Assembly: GCA_003952965.2 (NCBI GenBank)
Contig: CM025854.1
Span: 15,850,247 to 15,914,246, forward strand
DNA from: Morella rubra
Lineage: Eukaryota > Streptophyta > Magnoliopsida > Fagales > Myricaceae
Reading direction: 5' to 3'
Length of the DNA: 64,000 bases
Below are positions 35,488 through 48,054 of the stretch, one piece after another. The notes below the pieces were generated by a model. It saw nothing but the letters and a program-made list of their open reading frames with translations, was not told the origin of the DNA and did not search any database. Positions within the stretch are counted from its first letter, which is position 1. Each line of letters starts with the position of its first letter. The position numbers and the translations under genes are program-made.

Positions 35488-38285
35488 TCAATGGAAATTG
35501 CACTGTTGCAATAGAGAATGTGAATAATCAACATATTTCTCCCAAAGGGGCTTGTATTTTTCGATCCCAATCTTCAACCATGGCTTTGAGTTTCCATTGA
35601 AGTGCAGCACAGCACCCTTCTCTATCAATTGAGGATCAACATTTGTGTATCCGAACCCCAAAACATGCCATGAGAGATCCAAAGGCTTTGTTAATCCGTA
35701 GAATGTCAACAGTCCAGGAGGAAGTGTACCAAGTTTCCACAATGTCCTGTCAACATTCCTTTCCTGCCAGTAGTGATAGATACCGGTTACATTCCTTTTC
35801 CTCCACTCAACCAGATCGAAAACATTCATACCAAAAGCCCATCCACATGCATCGGGATCAAAGTGTGCTCTTATAAGAGGGTGAGAGTAGTTCAAGTACT
35901 TATGGTATCTATGAAAAGTCTCCATGCATGTCTCGACTGCTCCATTGACGTTTCCATTCAAATCAACCGAGAAAAGAGCAGACAGGTCCTTCTGAACCAC
36001 AACATCATCATCAAGAAATACCACCTTCTTCAGTGCAGGAAATACTTCAGGTATATAAAACCTGAGGTGGTTAAGCATGGACAAATACTTCGGGTTTCGA
36101 AACTTGATTGGAGTTCGGCCATCATCAGTATTGCCAGAAAAATAATAGCTCTGAATTTCGGAGTCTTGGAGCTGCTTAAGAACAGGAACATAAGAAGCAT
36201 TTAGCCAACTGAAATCTTCAAACTTTTGAACCTCAACAGTGACTCCTCCAAAATCATTCATGGAAAACCAAGCCTTCATTGCAGCATAATTAATGTCATC
36301 AGTTACAAGATGGAACACGACCATATCCGGATTTTTGGAATTTAAGGCAGTAGAATTCACCACAACTGAAGTAGCAAGTATGTTGTCAGAGAAGATGCAG
36401 AAATGATAGAGATTGTTATCCTTCAGTTTCATTTCATTTTGCTTTCTTTCCATAAGCTTCCTCTGCAAGTTCAAGTTTCGAAACCATTCAGTCGTTAAGC
36501 GCACACCAAGGCAGTATAAACTTTTTGGGACTTCTTCAGCTGCTATTTGTCCATATTTTGCACTCTTCTCAGTAACAGAACTCATTTGTTCGTCAAGAGT
36601 TTGGATTTTGGCTTTCAGTCTCATGATCATCGTCGCGCTGTCGTAATGGAGTTGCTGCGCTTGGTAGAGTAAGAGTGCCATATCACGGATTGCAGTTTCT
36701 GATTCTCTGGTTGTCAGAGGGGTTCGTCTTATTGCAGCATTTGAAAGGAGGATCTGTGAATTGCGAATCTGGGCACTTAATTCCCAAGCAAATTGAAGGT
36801 TGTTGCTTTCTTTTGCGATTACAACAAAAGCTTTTGCAAGAGCAATTTGGTCACTGAGTTGTCTAGCGACCGAGTCAGGGCTCAACATTTCTTCGGTAAT
36901 GTTAAGGCCTTCCATGATTCTATCCTGCCTGTAAGGTCTCTGCAGTGGAAAATGAGCACACATTTTTTTAATTTGCGGAAAGAGATCGCACAATAGTGTT
37001 ACCACAAACCAGCAGCATCCTAACAACTGGTATCTTAACCAGTCAATTTAGATTGTGATAAAGTTCAACTCCAGAACATGGAGATTTAGCTATCCTAAAA
37101 GTTTTTATCTAGAGTACTGAACTGAAACCTAATAAATTTGGATCTATATAAAAAAGCAGATGCCACAGAGCAAAAAGAGTTCAATATTCATTCATGCCTA
37201 AACCCCAAGTGCTTACTGCCTACAAGATTCTAATGCAATTAGTTTGTTAAGTCATGCCACATTTAAGTACTGACATATGAAGCTGATATATCTGTTCTGC
37301 ATGCCATAACATTTGATCTTCCAGTTCGGTTTAAATAGATCAGAAGCAAAGGCAATGCTGATTCTAAATTTTCTATGATAAAACCATCAGCTGCTGAGAA
37401 TCAGTTTGTAGCAATCAATTCTAAGAGAACCCATTAATATTCCCCCCCCCCCCCCCCTCCCCCGGCGGGGGGGAAAAAGAGAAAAACCATCTGCCAATGT
37501 AACATTTTTTAAGTCTTTCCCCAATTTGTGTTGTACGAACATCTTAATTCTTTCTTAAAACTGGTCGTGAGGACTGCAGAAAATTACAGTAGTTGATACC
37601 TAAAAACATTCGACACCTAGATGCAAATGTGTCACTTTGTTCTTCAAAAAGCAGTTAAAATGAAAATTTGCCATCACATGCGTGCAAATAAACAAGTTTC
37701 TGAGGCACCAATATCATTTCTATTGCAGCTTAATCCACCATTATGAGTCCAGGCCAGAAGTATCCCCACCTAAATTGCTCCCAAATTTCTTGCAAGTTAC
37801 TATTACTTTTGGGGAGGGTGGAAAAGGTAATACAGGAACCGTCTGAAATAACATTAAGATAGACTTGCACCAACGAAAGATCTGAACCTCTAGATATAAA
37901 CCATGTTTTGTCACAAAAAGAAATCCAGTAAATTGAAAAGCTCAGATATATTAGTCCAGAGAGCAGTATTAGCCACTATTCAATTACGTACCTCAATTCT
38001 CAAATCACTTCAACCACAATTTCCATTCTATCCGGGATTTAAATTCCCTTATTTTCTAACTAACAGAACACAGTAAAACTTGAAGGTCCAAACCATGGAA
38101 TAAAAAGCAAACAAAATCGCAGATCGTTTATTTACCTTGGGCATCGCCGGCCGCGACTCAATTTGACTCCCTTTGCTCAGAACAAAAATGAAAAGCAGCA
38201 CCGCTATGCCACACAGTATCCACCAGAGTATATTCGAGACTCGCCTCCTCACCGGTCTCCGAAAATCCACTGGCCTCCGCCTCAT
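35488..38285 (-). CDS. GAUT11: Galacturonosyltransferase GAUT11-like, 2 exons
   Basis: Exon 1 38285-38136 (50 codons, donor AAG|GTAAAT) and exon 2 36939-35488 (acceptor TGCAG|AGACCT) give 533 residues, near the ~537 of Arabidopsis GAUT11, with near-identical blocks throughout. It is a type II Golgi membrane protein: basic tail MRRRPVDFRRPVRRRV, one membrane helix near residues 19-38 (WWILCGIAVLLFIFVL), a stem (TEEMLSPDSVARQL), then the GT8 catalytic domain. Visible GT8 features are FLDDDVVVQKDL near residue 357 (DxD metal site), GWAFGMNVFDL, LGTLPPGLLTFYG and HFNGNSKPWL near 494. The family transfers galacturonic acid from UDP-GalA to pectin homogalacturonan; GAUT11 acts in seed mucilage and wall pectin. 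The 1.2 kb intron contains a C16/G7 homopolymer tract at 37442-37473. The gene looks intact. Confidence 0.95.
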
Positions 38286-38640
38286 TCTCAATCAACCAAA
38301 GCGACTGTTTACCCAGAAACAGGTTTTGGGGAAACTGTCTTCCCAAGGAAAAAAGACTGACAAAAGTGGAGAAGAGTTACGGTTTTCTGGGTGACCCTGG
38401 GGGCATCGGCAACAGATCACGAGATGGGGATTGAGATCCGAAACAAAGGTGGGATTTTGGATTTGAATTCCTGGGTTTTCCTTAATCTGTAAAAAGATTA
38501 ACGGGGTAGACAATTTGGGCCTCCTTGGAGTTGAATTATGTGGTGGAAGAGAGCTTGTTTGGTCACTGGGTGAAGAAACAAGCAGAGAGAGAGGTTCTCC
38601 TGAGACAGACAACAACAGTTGGGATTTTGTCAGAGTGGGT
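38286..38640 (-). promoter_or_regulatory. Probable 5' UTR and proximal promoter of the GAUT gene
   Basis: Pyrimidine-rich on the minus strand (CTCTCTCTCTGCTTG near 38590) upstream of the ATG at 38285. No clean TATA box was recognised, and the transcription start cannot be fixed. Confidence 0.35.
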
Positions 38641-40019
38641 TCTACCAGTGACTGTGAAATTAATGACGGAGCTGATTCCTAAATCCTAACTTTGTAGCAC
38701 GTCTTTTTTGCCAATGTTTTGTTCCAATTTTTCCTTTTCCATCAGGCATAACTAACACTTAAAAAAAAAACTGGGTGCAAGGATTTCCTTATTACCAACC
38801 CAAAAAACAATCATTTTTATCGTTGTCAGCTTGGATCAACCATACGAATGTGGGCATCACAATCTGATGTACTGTAGGGCGTGTCAAGTAATGACAAACA
38901 CGTTTGTTTTAGTGTCATTTAAATGAATCTAGAAAGTTTTTTGTTATTTTTAGTTTGTTTAGAATTCTAATCTTAATAGAATTGGGGATTGGTTAGTCTT
39001 TTCCCGGTAGGATCAACTTCCAAAATTATAACTTTCCACTGCTTTCCAAAACCACTTCCCAAATTTATAACTTTTCAAAACACTCGAGGAAAGCGCAACC
39101 TAGTCATTTTATGCTAGTGTGGTTGCAATTTAAGGTGGTCATGTTATGTATAATTTAATGTGGCCGACATTTATTTCTTCTAAAGTGTTATTTGTTTTCA
39201 ATTTGAGACGGGTTGGTGTGGAGGTCATGATTGTTTGATTTGTTTTAGAACTTACTCTTAATTTATTGTTTTGTTTCTGAATACGAATTTTATTAAAAAT
39301 TTGTTCCTTTAAAATTTGCGTGATTGGTTTTTAAAATTGTGTTAGAATTTCTATGATTAATCTTTTTATGTGATGTTTTGTTATGAATCTAGATTATGTG
39401 ATGGGTGTGAATCTAGATTTTATGAATTTCCGTGATTGTTCTTTTAGAATTTTAGATTTTTTAAATAGATTGTTAGGATGTCAATTGCATGTTGTTATTT
39501 CATCCATGTTCTTGCTTGTATTGTGTAATTGTGTATTTCTTAGGTTAGAAAATTTAAATTTGGACTTTAAGGATCAATATTGATTTATTGGTTCTTAAAT
39601 ATTATGGGCTAAATAAAGAAAAAAAGTCATCAAAATTTACATGACCATAATATGATGTGGTTGTATTGTTTTAAAGAATTACGAACATTTGACTCCAAAA
39701 CTAAACTCCAATCACTTGGTGAGTCAATGCAGTGAAATGTAAATTGTAAATTTTCATTTATATATTTGTAATGTAATTGGCAAATGTTTCTTTGATTTTT
39801 GGAATGTATGTTTTAATGTTCACACCTCAGTTAGGTATGTAAATTGTAATGATGAGATTAGGATATTAGAGATATTTGTATTTTTGAGTTATGAGTTATT
39901 TGTATTTGTAAAGAAAGAACAATGTGAATAACGAGTAAATCTCATGAAATAGTCCAAATAAGAATGCAACAAATTTTTGAAAATAAGGTCCAAATGGGGT
40001 TAAAAATGAAGCTCAAAAT
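38641..40019. other. AT-rich spacer, no gene recognised
   Basis: No supported coding region. Several T- and A-rich blocks and short frames occur. Repeats such as TGTAATTGG and TATTTGTA are scattered without a clear unit. Confidence 0.4.
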
Positions 40020-40135
40020 GGCTCATTACATTAGCAGAATTCTGACATCCGGTTATGCTAAGTTCGGTTCAAAATGACCCATTACATTACCAAAATTATG
40101 ACATTCGGTTTATGCTAAGTTCAGTTCCGATTCAG
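40019..40135 (+). repeat. Tandem duplication of about 57 bp
   Basis: CATTACATTA(G/C)CA(G/A)AATT.TGACAT.CGGTTTATGCTAAGTTC(G/A)GTT occurs twice in direct order (starting near 40020 and 40078). It lies just upstream of an LTR retroelement remnant. Confidence 0.7.
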
Positions 40136-40360
40136 GCAGTAGCTGGCAGCGAAACTAAAGCTCATTTTGGTTATTCGCTAATTGGCGGACCGAATGTCAA
40201 ACCGGTGGATTTCGCCTCCGCCAAGTCCAACATACACTATTAAGAAGAAATATCGCTCTTACTGCTCGTGGACGTAGACAATCTTGTCAAACAACTTTTA
40301 AATTCTTATGTCTTGTTTTCTTTTATTTTCTCTTTTGATCTTTTTCCTCGTGTGCGCTGT

Positions 40361-41623
40361 TGTTACGTACCTAATTATCTAATAATCTTTATGAATTGTT
40401 AGTTGATATTGCTATTTACTTTCTATTAAGATTTTGGACTCTTTTAATTGTACTCCAGTTTATCTTGATCTCTCTTGTAAGCTTATAAGGCATCAATCCT
40501 GAATAATGAAGGTAGCGAAAAACAATTTTATTTTCAAACGAGTTTTTGTTTGCATGGGAGGTATTTTCATCGAATTAAATCAAATTTGGAGTTTTGTTGG
40601 TTTTTTTTTCAAAGAATCAATACAATTACGTGTAGTCACGTAACAAATGGTATCGAGCTGGTTATGCCAACTCAATGTCTTGACCGTCTAGAATCAGAAA
40701 TGAGATTGTTGAGTTTGACTAAAAAAAGTTTTAGAAAGCAGCTACATAAGATGTTTGCAGCTTTCAACTCCAACTTGGATCGATTTATAATAAAGTAGGG
40801 AGGTAAGATAGAATAATATCCTTCTACACAAAATAAGTCATGACTCACATACTACAACCTCTGGATTAAAGATACTGGAGTTTTCAGAAAAATTTCAAGA
40901 GTATTCTCTATTTGACACTGGATAATGGATATGTGGAAATAAATGTCAGAGCTCATCACAATATTGAGCTCGGCTTCTCGTCTTTGAAAGAGACAAATCA
41001 AAACTTTAACTTTCTAAAGGAATTTGTCCCTTGCACCGAGAAGGTGCATGGGCAAATTCGGCTACAATGTTAAGCCAAAAATGGGAGTTTTTGTCCAAGA
41101 TTTGTTCTATCATGGAATTTCTCGAGATTCGTTAAGCAAATATCCTCCTCCTACCTATTTGACCCATGATTGTAATGCTGAAAATACAAAGTCTCTCAGT
41201 TTTGAAATAATAAAAGATAAATAAGAAGATTAATAATAATAAAAAGAAGAAGAGAAAAGAAGAAGAAAAGGAGAGATGCGTACAATGTATGCCCTGCAAA
41301 GTTGCAAGTTTTCAATGAAAATGTAGAAGGAAGCACAACAAATTCTACATATCGATAAGACAAGGGCAATTTTAAAGGAGGTGGGAATGTTAATTTAGTA
41401 ATCTTTATGAATGTTTGAAAATAAAATAATTAGATTCATACTTATCTTGATATTGCTGTTATCTATAAAAAAAAAAAAAAAAAAAAATTTGATACTGCTA
41501 TTTATTTTCTATTACGGATTAGTTTGTATGGGAGGTCAGTTTTCCTCAAATTAAATCAAATTAAAAATTTCATTGATTTTTCTTGAAAGAAAGAATTGAC
41601 ATTGTTACGTGCAGTGAAGTAAC
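40361..41623 (+). mobile_element. Internally deleted LTR retrotransposon (LTR-C)
   Basis: LTR-like repeats at about 40361-40646 and 41388-41622 share ATCTTTATGAAT, GATATTGCT, GCTATTTA, GTATGGGAGGT-like, AAATTAAATCAAATT and ACGTG..GT.A.GTAAC in order. TGGTATCGAGCTGG after the first copy (40648) resembles a tRNA-Met primer site, and AAAGGAGGTGGGAA before the second is a polypurine tract. The ~740 bp interior keeps only a gag-like start (MPTQCLDRLESEMRLLSLTK) and no polymerase. It resembles a Gypsy-derived non-autonomous element. No matching target duplication was found. The 3' copy carries an A22 run. Confidence 0.6.
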
Positions 41624-43585
41624 TGCTTCCTTAGTTGGCCATTTTCTAGGATGGAGGCTTGGTACCTTCTTGTTTGAATCGACTTGTGTTGGTCAAGTTC
41701 CTCACTAAACTGTAGTGGATTCAGTGCCGAATCGCAGCCATAATATAACAGATGACAAACAAAGCACCTCAAGCATGTATTCAAACTTCAAACACAATGA
41801 AGGTAGATGAGCATTTGTCCACTGATTAGAGTTCAGTCTATACATCTTTCTTTTAACGACAATACTTGACAGTTTTTGTCATAACAAAATTATAGTTTGG
41901 AAAAGACCAAAAAGAAGTCTGAGACTATAAAAATATCTTTTGAACCATTGTGTATATATTCACTCAAAATAAGTTTCATTCTTACTAGCATGGTTGCCTC
42001 CCGGTTCTTCTACTAACATGCGGTTCAAACATCTTCTAAAATTGCTGAGAGGCTTAGGGATTCTCAAATCCTCATTTTACAGATCCCCATTGTGGCTTTG
42101 CATCCATTTCCCATGCCATTCTTCACGCAAAATGGTAAAAGGAGAGAATAATAATAATCTTGCCAATCGAAATTGTAATAGCTCCAAGATTGAACTTAGG
42201 CTGAGGTGGGCAATAAACCAGATAATCGCTCTTAGAGAGACTGAAGAACCTTGGTAATCTTAATTTTTATTTTGATATGAATGTATAAATGAGTGAGAAT
42301 TTAATTATATTACCTAAATTTAATACATATTTGCATTGATGATAACCTCAGGATCCCTCGAAACTAATATTATAGATCCTAATTGGGAAGTTAAGACCCA
42401 TTGCACGAAAGCAGACCTGCAGGAAGAGAAAAGCCTGACAACACAGAAAAGTTGTCTTGGTTCAAGACCAAAGTTCATTGTTTTTGCTAGTACCACCAAC
42501 ATCTTACACGCTCGAATTTTCCCGGCACTCGACTCAAACCTATGTGCGATTTTTGAAGAGAATTGTAAGAACGAGTCCAGAATCCACTTATCCAGCTGAA
42601 CATTTCGTATCAGATAATGGAGTAGCACACAACATTGTTCCTTTGTTTTTTTCTTTCTTTCCTTGAAGAGCAATATCATCTCTGATGATGCCCGTTTTTA
42701 GCAATGAAGGTGATTTCAAACACTTGCAAGAGAGAGCCTGCAGAGCCTTGTAATCTTAACTCTCTTAAGTGTCATTTTCTACACCCGAGATGAGAGATTC
42801 CAGATCCTCTGTAACTACCTACTCCAATTACACCATACAATTCAAATGGTGAATCCTACATTATTTAATACTTTAATATTGTCCATGTAAAATTTTGAGT
42901 AACATAAGCCTTATAATAAGATCTACATGTTGCGTATTTCTCTTTTTGAATTACATGGTACATTTCGGACAAATAATTGCAAAGGATATAATCTAAATGC
43001 GGGAATAAATAAATTTGTCAAACATCTGAAATTCACAGCTAGCTAGAAGCAATCATATCATGGTAGCTGCTACCGATAGTTATATCTTAAAACAGAAAGG
43101 AGCTGAGACGCTTTCACGAGGAAACCAGGGCAAGAACATGAAAGTCATATTACCTACATCAGTCATCAGTCTTTATTCCAACATTTTTCTATTTGACAAG
43201 CTGTTTCAATGCAAAGACCTATTTTTCAAGTAAAAACATAAGCTTTAGAATATCACATGACTCGGACACAGACAGAACAAGTAATGTAAGCTTACAAAAA
43301 CATGTTCTATTACTAAACCTTTCTCAAACAATCACCCAGTCCACATTCTCAATCACAATAGCAAGACATTTAGTGACTGCGCCATCAAACACTGTTCATC
43401 ACAATTTTCCACTCAAGAAACAACCAACGTGACACCGGAAAGAATGAATTTAACACGAATACAACACATCTTTCTTTTCTTCTTTCTTTTTTTCTGCCTC
43501 TTCCATGTCAAAAAGCAACGTTGGGCTACACAATGGGGGTAACCCTCCCTGACACCCCTATTCCAAGGGGACTCCATACAACTTA
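41624..43585. other. Spacer downstream of the TIC20-like gene
   Basis: No supported gene. Open frames at 41994-42257 and 42320-42679 lack any domain or splice context that I recognise. Confidence 0.4.
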
Positions 43586-44246
43586 TTAGAAAGGCCGCTG
43601 ATATCCCCCTACTTTAAAAAGTGTGTGGATAAATGCACTGTCACTAATCCACGGGAGTTTAACATATTTACCGGCGAGAGCACATCTTATACACTCCAAA
43701 ATGATGAAAATATATAAGAATCCAACTGCTGCCCAATAGTATAACCCAAACGTACCTTGGAAGTGTATAAGTGGCATTAAATTGCTTGAATTCACTACCA
43801 CCAACAGGGCCGATTCTAATAAAAAGCCCATCGCCACATGGAATCTTAAATAATGAGGCCATTTATCATTCTGCACCACTCCTAAGTACGCAACATAGAA
43901 ATGTGCAAACTGGAACCACCAAGGTAGCCTCCTAACTGCTCCTGGGATATAGTAATACAAATTCTCCAGGAATTCGTACCGTTCGAGAAAGGGTAGAACG
44001 TAAAATGCTATCTCAGACATCTGCAAAGCTAAAAGATATGGAAGACATGCCAAAATCCTCAACCACCATTCTGGCTTCTCATCAATTGTTGGGATACGAC
44101 AACCAAACAGGCTATCTTTGGATGCTTGGATGGTCATTAGAGATTTTGTTTGTCTGGGTACTGTAGGAACTCTGTGCCACAGGCAGCCTGGATCCCCATC
44201 TAAAGTCGGAGATGATGTAGCAGAAAGGTATGGAAATGACATTCCT
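43586..44246 (-). CDS. TIC20: TIC20-I/IV-like chloroplast import channel, main exon
   Basis: A large exon opens at acceptor CTGCAG|GAATGTC (44246) and ends with TGA... at 43586; it encodes about 218 residues. TIC20 is a four-helix protein of the inner chloroplast envelope forming the protein-conducting part of the TIC complex. Readable blocks are ASKDSLFGCRIP, KPEWWLRILACLPYLL, FLERYEFLENLYYYIPGAVR, RLPWWFQFAHFYVAYLGVVQ, WPHYLRFHVAMGFLLE and LECIRCALAGKYVKLPWISD, with four hydrophobic spans. These follow TIC20-I and TIC20-IV rather than TIC20-II or -V. The exon starts in phase, needing one extra base from an upstream exon, so the ATG at 44242 is probably internal. The chloroplast transit peptide must be upstream. 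Confidence 0.85.
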
Positions 44247-46534
44247 GCAGATCACAGCATTCAGAGTCAGAATATATTTTTGAGATGTCCTGCATTCAAG
44301 CATCAATATCACCACCAACATGGTTAATGTTTTACAATACTTAGAGACACCACAAAATTTGAAGATAATAATATAAGACGAGTTATGGAGGTAAGCAACC
44401 CCCTTTTCCAATCAGGCAGCACTCTGGGAAGAGGCAGCACTCTGGGAAGAGGACAGAGAAAGAAAGAAACAAGGGATCGTAATCCAAATACCCTTGAAAA
44501 TCAAGCTATTAGTTCTCTGTGCCAAGCTTCTGGTGCTACTAAAATTAAATGGTTCCAAAACTACTTTCTCAGGACTGCGTGTTGTGTTCCCAAAAGAACA
44601 CCAAAGGCTACCTCACTGATTTCACCTTCAAGAAACGAAATTTATGTCACTAAAACAGGGAGGGAGGGAGGGAAGGAGAGAGAGTGGCAAGGAAATTTAT
44701 ATACCTTTAGATCTGCAAGCAACAACTGTTCGACTGCACAGAGTCTTATACGCCACACAGGTCTTTTTAAATCTTTCTAGAGTTGCATCCTTGTACCTGG
44801 GTTTAAAGACCAACATTAATACGAGAAGAACAATATCGGAATCCATTATCTAGAGCAAGAGACCTCTTATTTCCTACTGGGCCACTCTCCCCTAGCATGA
44901 AACTAGTAGACGTTATATTGAATGTTATCAATAACTGCAAGGAAGGTTTTGTGCAGACCGGAAAGCAATTCTGTTTCAACACATACACACACACACACAC
45001 ACAAGCAATTTCAGTCACTCTAGAGGTGTTTCTGAATTTTCCCGTTTAAGAATGAATTAAGGAGGAATGAATAGAAAACCACAAACCGAAAACTAAACAC
45101 AAAATAAAAAGTCCTTAGGAAAAAGGCCAGCATCATATGCACTATTATGCTATGTAATATACACAGCAGAATCCAACTTATTCAAATGATAATACCATCT
45201 GACAAACTTTAACATTATCTTTTCAGAATATCAAACTAGCTGATAGATGCATAAGGCTCTTCAAGCTTACAAATGTTGGTCACTTTTTGCCAATTAACCT
45301 TAAAATGGGGGAAAGCCTCAGCCCTAGTGCTGGGGAAAAAATTAGCCTCAGTCATGTAAAATGCTCCTGCGTTTCACAATTAAGAGCAACAGGAAAAAGA
45401 ATTTTATTTTATCTGTACTGAAACGCAAATGCTTTAACTCTAATTCAAGAAAAGAAAAACTGTTAACACCATTCATGAAACCACCAAAGTTGCCTTCTAA
45501 CTTCTATATTTTCTTTTCTTTTCTTTTCCCTGAAGACACTACAGCTTCTTAAATTCTTCCACAATCTCAGCATACTACAATTTGTTCAAGCTGCTTGATT
45601 TTAATATATTTATCACCACAGTACTATTCGCTCGTAAACAATACTTAAAAAAAAATAGCAACAACAAGATGATGACCCTCCAATATACTTATGGAAAATA
45701 AAAAGATCTCTAAAATTTACTAGATGATGACCCTCCATTTCGATCTGATTATGCATACTATTATATACTTCTCTTATGCTGCCAAAACTCCAAAAATCAG
45801 ATTTACAGGATGTTCTTAGCTGAAGTCTCGAATCAATGAAACCAGTTATTTCAATCATGACCAAGCACAGTATATAGGCAACATATATCACCAATACAGT
45901 TAATCCTTCAACAATAATAGTTCGCCAGATAACACAATTCTCGCCGCATGAAGTCTGCACTAGTAAATGTGAGATATATCGGTGATCTGATACAGCGCCC
46001 ATTTCCTATTACCGAAGCAAGATTTGTTGTCTGCTCAAGGAAAAATTAAAAAAATCAAATATTGTTGTGAATTCATTTCTACAATCCAATCAGTTCTCCA
46101 CACACAAATATGCTATTACCCAATATATGGTTTTATGACTTCAAGTGTATCTGTACTCCTGTAGATTATCAATAAAAAAAGGTTTTGGTTTCGATGTTTT
46201 CCACAACTTCCATCGGATGCTTAGAATAATATCGTAAGGATACCACTTCTACTTCTGTCCATACAAGAAAATGGAAAGACTTTAGATAGTGAAATTATGC
46301 AAACAAAACCAAACCATCCATAACTACTTTACGTATTCCCCCATCACCCCTTCATTTCTATCTACAGAATCTGACATCTCTGAAAAGAAAGATTACGCTC
46401 ACAACAAGACAAGGGTACACAGGAAATTGAAAGATAATAAAAGGGAAATATCAATTTTATGCGTCTTCCTTCTTTTTTCTTTAGTTTGTTTTTGTTTCTC
46501 GAAAACTAAAGCGAAAAGTTAGAACGAAGCGTAC
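44247..46534 (-). other. Probable introns of the TIC20-like gene
   Basis: No exon can be assigned with confidence. A strong donor CCCAG|GTACAAG at about 44798 and an AC microsatellite at 44983-45002 lie here. An 18-bp unit GCAGCACTCTGGGAAGAG is duplicated at 44418-44454. Confidence 0.35.
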
Positions 46535-46647
46535 CGAAAACGAACGGAGGCAGGGGGAACAGAGGGAGGGAGGAGAGGATGAGGAGGATTGACGAGGAGG
46601 CGGGAGCTAGAAGCAGGGGCAGCCGCGACGGGAGCTACGGCAGGCAT
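46535..46647 (-). CDS. Candidate transit-peptide exon for the TIC20-like gene
   Basis: ATG at 46647 reads MPAVAPVAAAPASSSRLLVN and PPHPLLPPSVPPASVRFR up to donor TTTTCG|GTACGC. It is rich in Ala, Ser, Pro and Arg without acidic residues, as in chloroplast transit peptides. Its phase (two spare bases) does not join directly to the exon at 44246, which needs one. Either an intermediate exon exists between 44.3 and 46.5 kb, or this exon belongs to another transcript. I did not find a convincing intermediate exon. Confidence 0.4.
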
Positions 46648-48050
46648 GTCTGGTAGGTACTTAGGTATCGAAAACTCTCGAAAGAGCCGACTTCTGGAAC
46701 AAACGCCGGTTGCTTCTCATGCAAGAATTAATATGTATGAGAGAGAGATAAACGGACAGAGACAGAATATATGAAGGGAATTTATAATGGGGGCCAAAGT
46801 GGATATATGAACATTTTAGGCGCGGGCCATTTGATTTTTTAGATTTGCACATCGACCTCCAATAGAGGTCTCCGGAATCCACGGTAAATTCGCGAACTTG
46901 AAATTCGGATTTTGACCCTGATTTCTTTTACTATCTACCGGTTGGGTAAAAACAATTATTCAGAAAAAATAAAGATTTAATTGCACCAAGAGGCTTTGAA
47001 GTATACGAAAGTTACAAATAAGTTATTGAGGTAACATTTTCAATAAATAGACTTCTGAAGTAGAATTTAAGTCAAATTGAAATTTTCATCCATTTCACAT
47101 TAACAGCCAAAAATAAATAATACCGATTGAGTAAAGAATTTATGATCAAAATTTTCTGGACAAAATCTATATTTATAGTAGATATTGTTACTGAATCTGT
47201 TTCCTTTTTTTTTTTTTTTGTCACTGGAATGTAACCAAGATAGTATCCTATTGTATCCATTTATGTGTGGTAAATTCCAAGCAGAAGGAGAGTCCGCAAC
47301 CACTCCTTTTAGGTCACGAGAATGATCTAATGCATTTTGAACTGAAAATGTTTGGGTGATACGATTCATTTCAAACTCTTTTTTAACCATTATACTATCT
47401 CGTGAAGGAAGAATAAGAAATTATAATATTCTATTGAACAAAAATTTCAAAAATCACAAAAAGAAAGGGTTTAAATTTTTTAAAATAAATAATTCAAAAA
47501 CCTACTAATAGTATCCGGACTCATTTTGGATTTCCCAAGTCTCGCTTTAGCAACTTGTTTTTTGAACTAAAATTAGCGAAATCCAAAATGAGTCTGAATA
47601 CTGTAAATGTTCTATGTTAAGCAAAGAAAGCAGTGGCCGAACACGATAGACTATAGTTACCAAAACCTATAGTGCTAGTATAGAGGAAAGCGCCAAACAA
47701 CCCGGACATAATGAAACCCACCAGAGGATCGGCAAAGGCCACAAGGGGCCGGCAAAGGCCACTGGAGGGCCGATATAATCAAAAAAAAAAATAAAAATAG
47801 CATAGCCCTTCAAAAAGGCCAAATCAAATACAACAACAACCTACGGGTAAAGATCGAGCCCAAAAACAAAGAAAGCTGATGAAAATAGTTGTAGGAGACC
47901 AAAAATGGGGCGGCATATGAGAGACCACACTTCATATTGTCATCATCCACCAATGCCAGTCTATCCATAGTAATGACTCAATGGAACAACACTAGTCATA
48001 TATGCACTTTGACTTCAAAAAAATTACTCAAGACTACTTTTTTGAACTCC
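46648..48050. other. Intergenic spacer, no gene recognised
   Basis: Low-complexity and AT-rich with a T15 run at 47204-47219. GGGCCGGCAAAGGCCAC-like units are duplicated near 47730-47770. No coding region supported. Confidence 0.4.
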
Positions 48051-48054
48051 TTGA

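Noticed and set aside
35643..36996. Plus-strand frames opposite the GAUT exon
   Set aside because: Antisense shadows of a highly conserved GT8 coding exon.
41994..42679. Frames of 87-119 residues
   Set aside because: No recognisable domain, splice signals or homologue; composition matches the spacer.
45613..46002. 129-residue minus-strand frame as a missing TIC20 exon
   Set aside because: Its sequence does not resemble any TIC20 N-terminus and it has no fitting splice sites on both sides.
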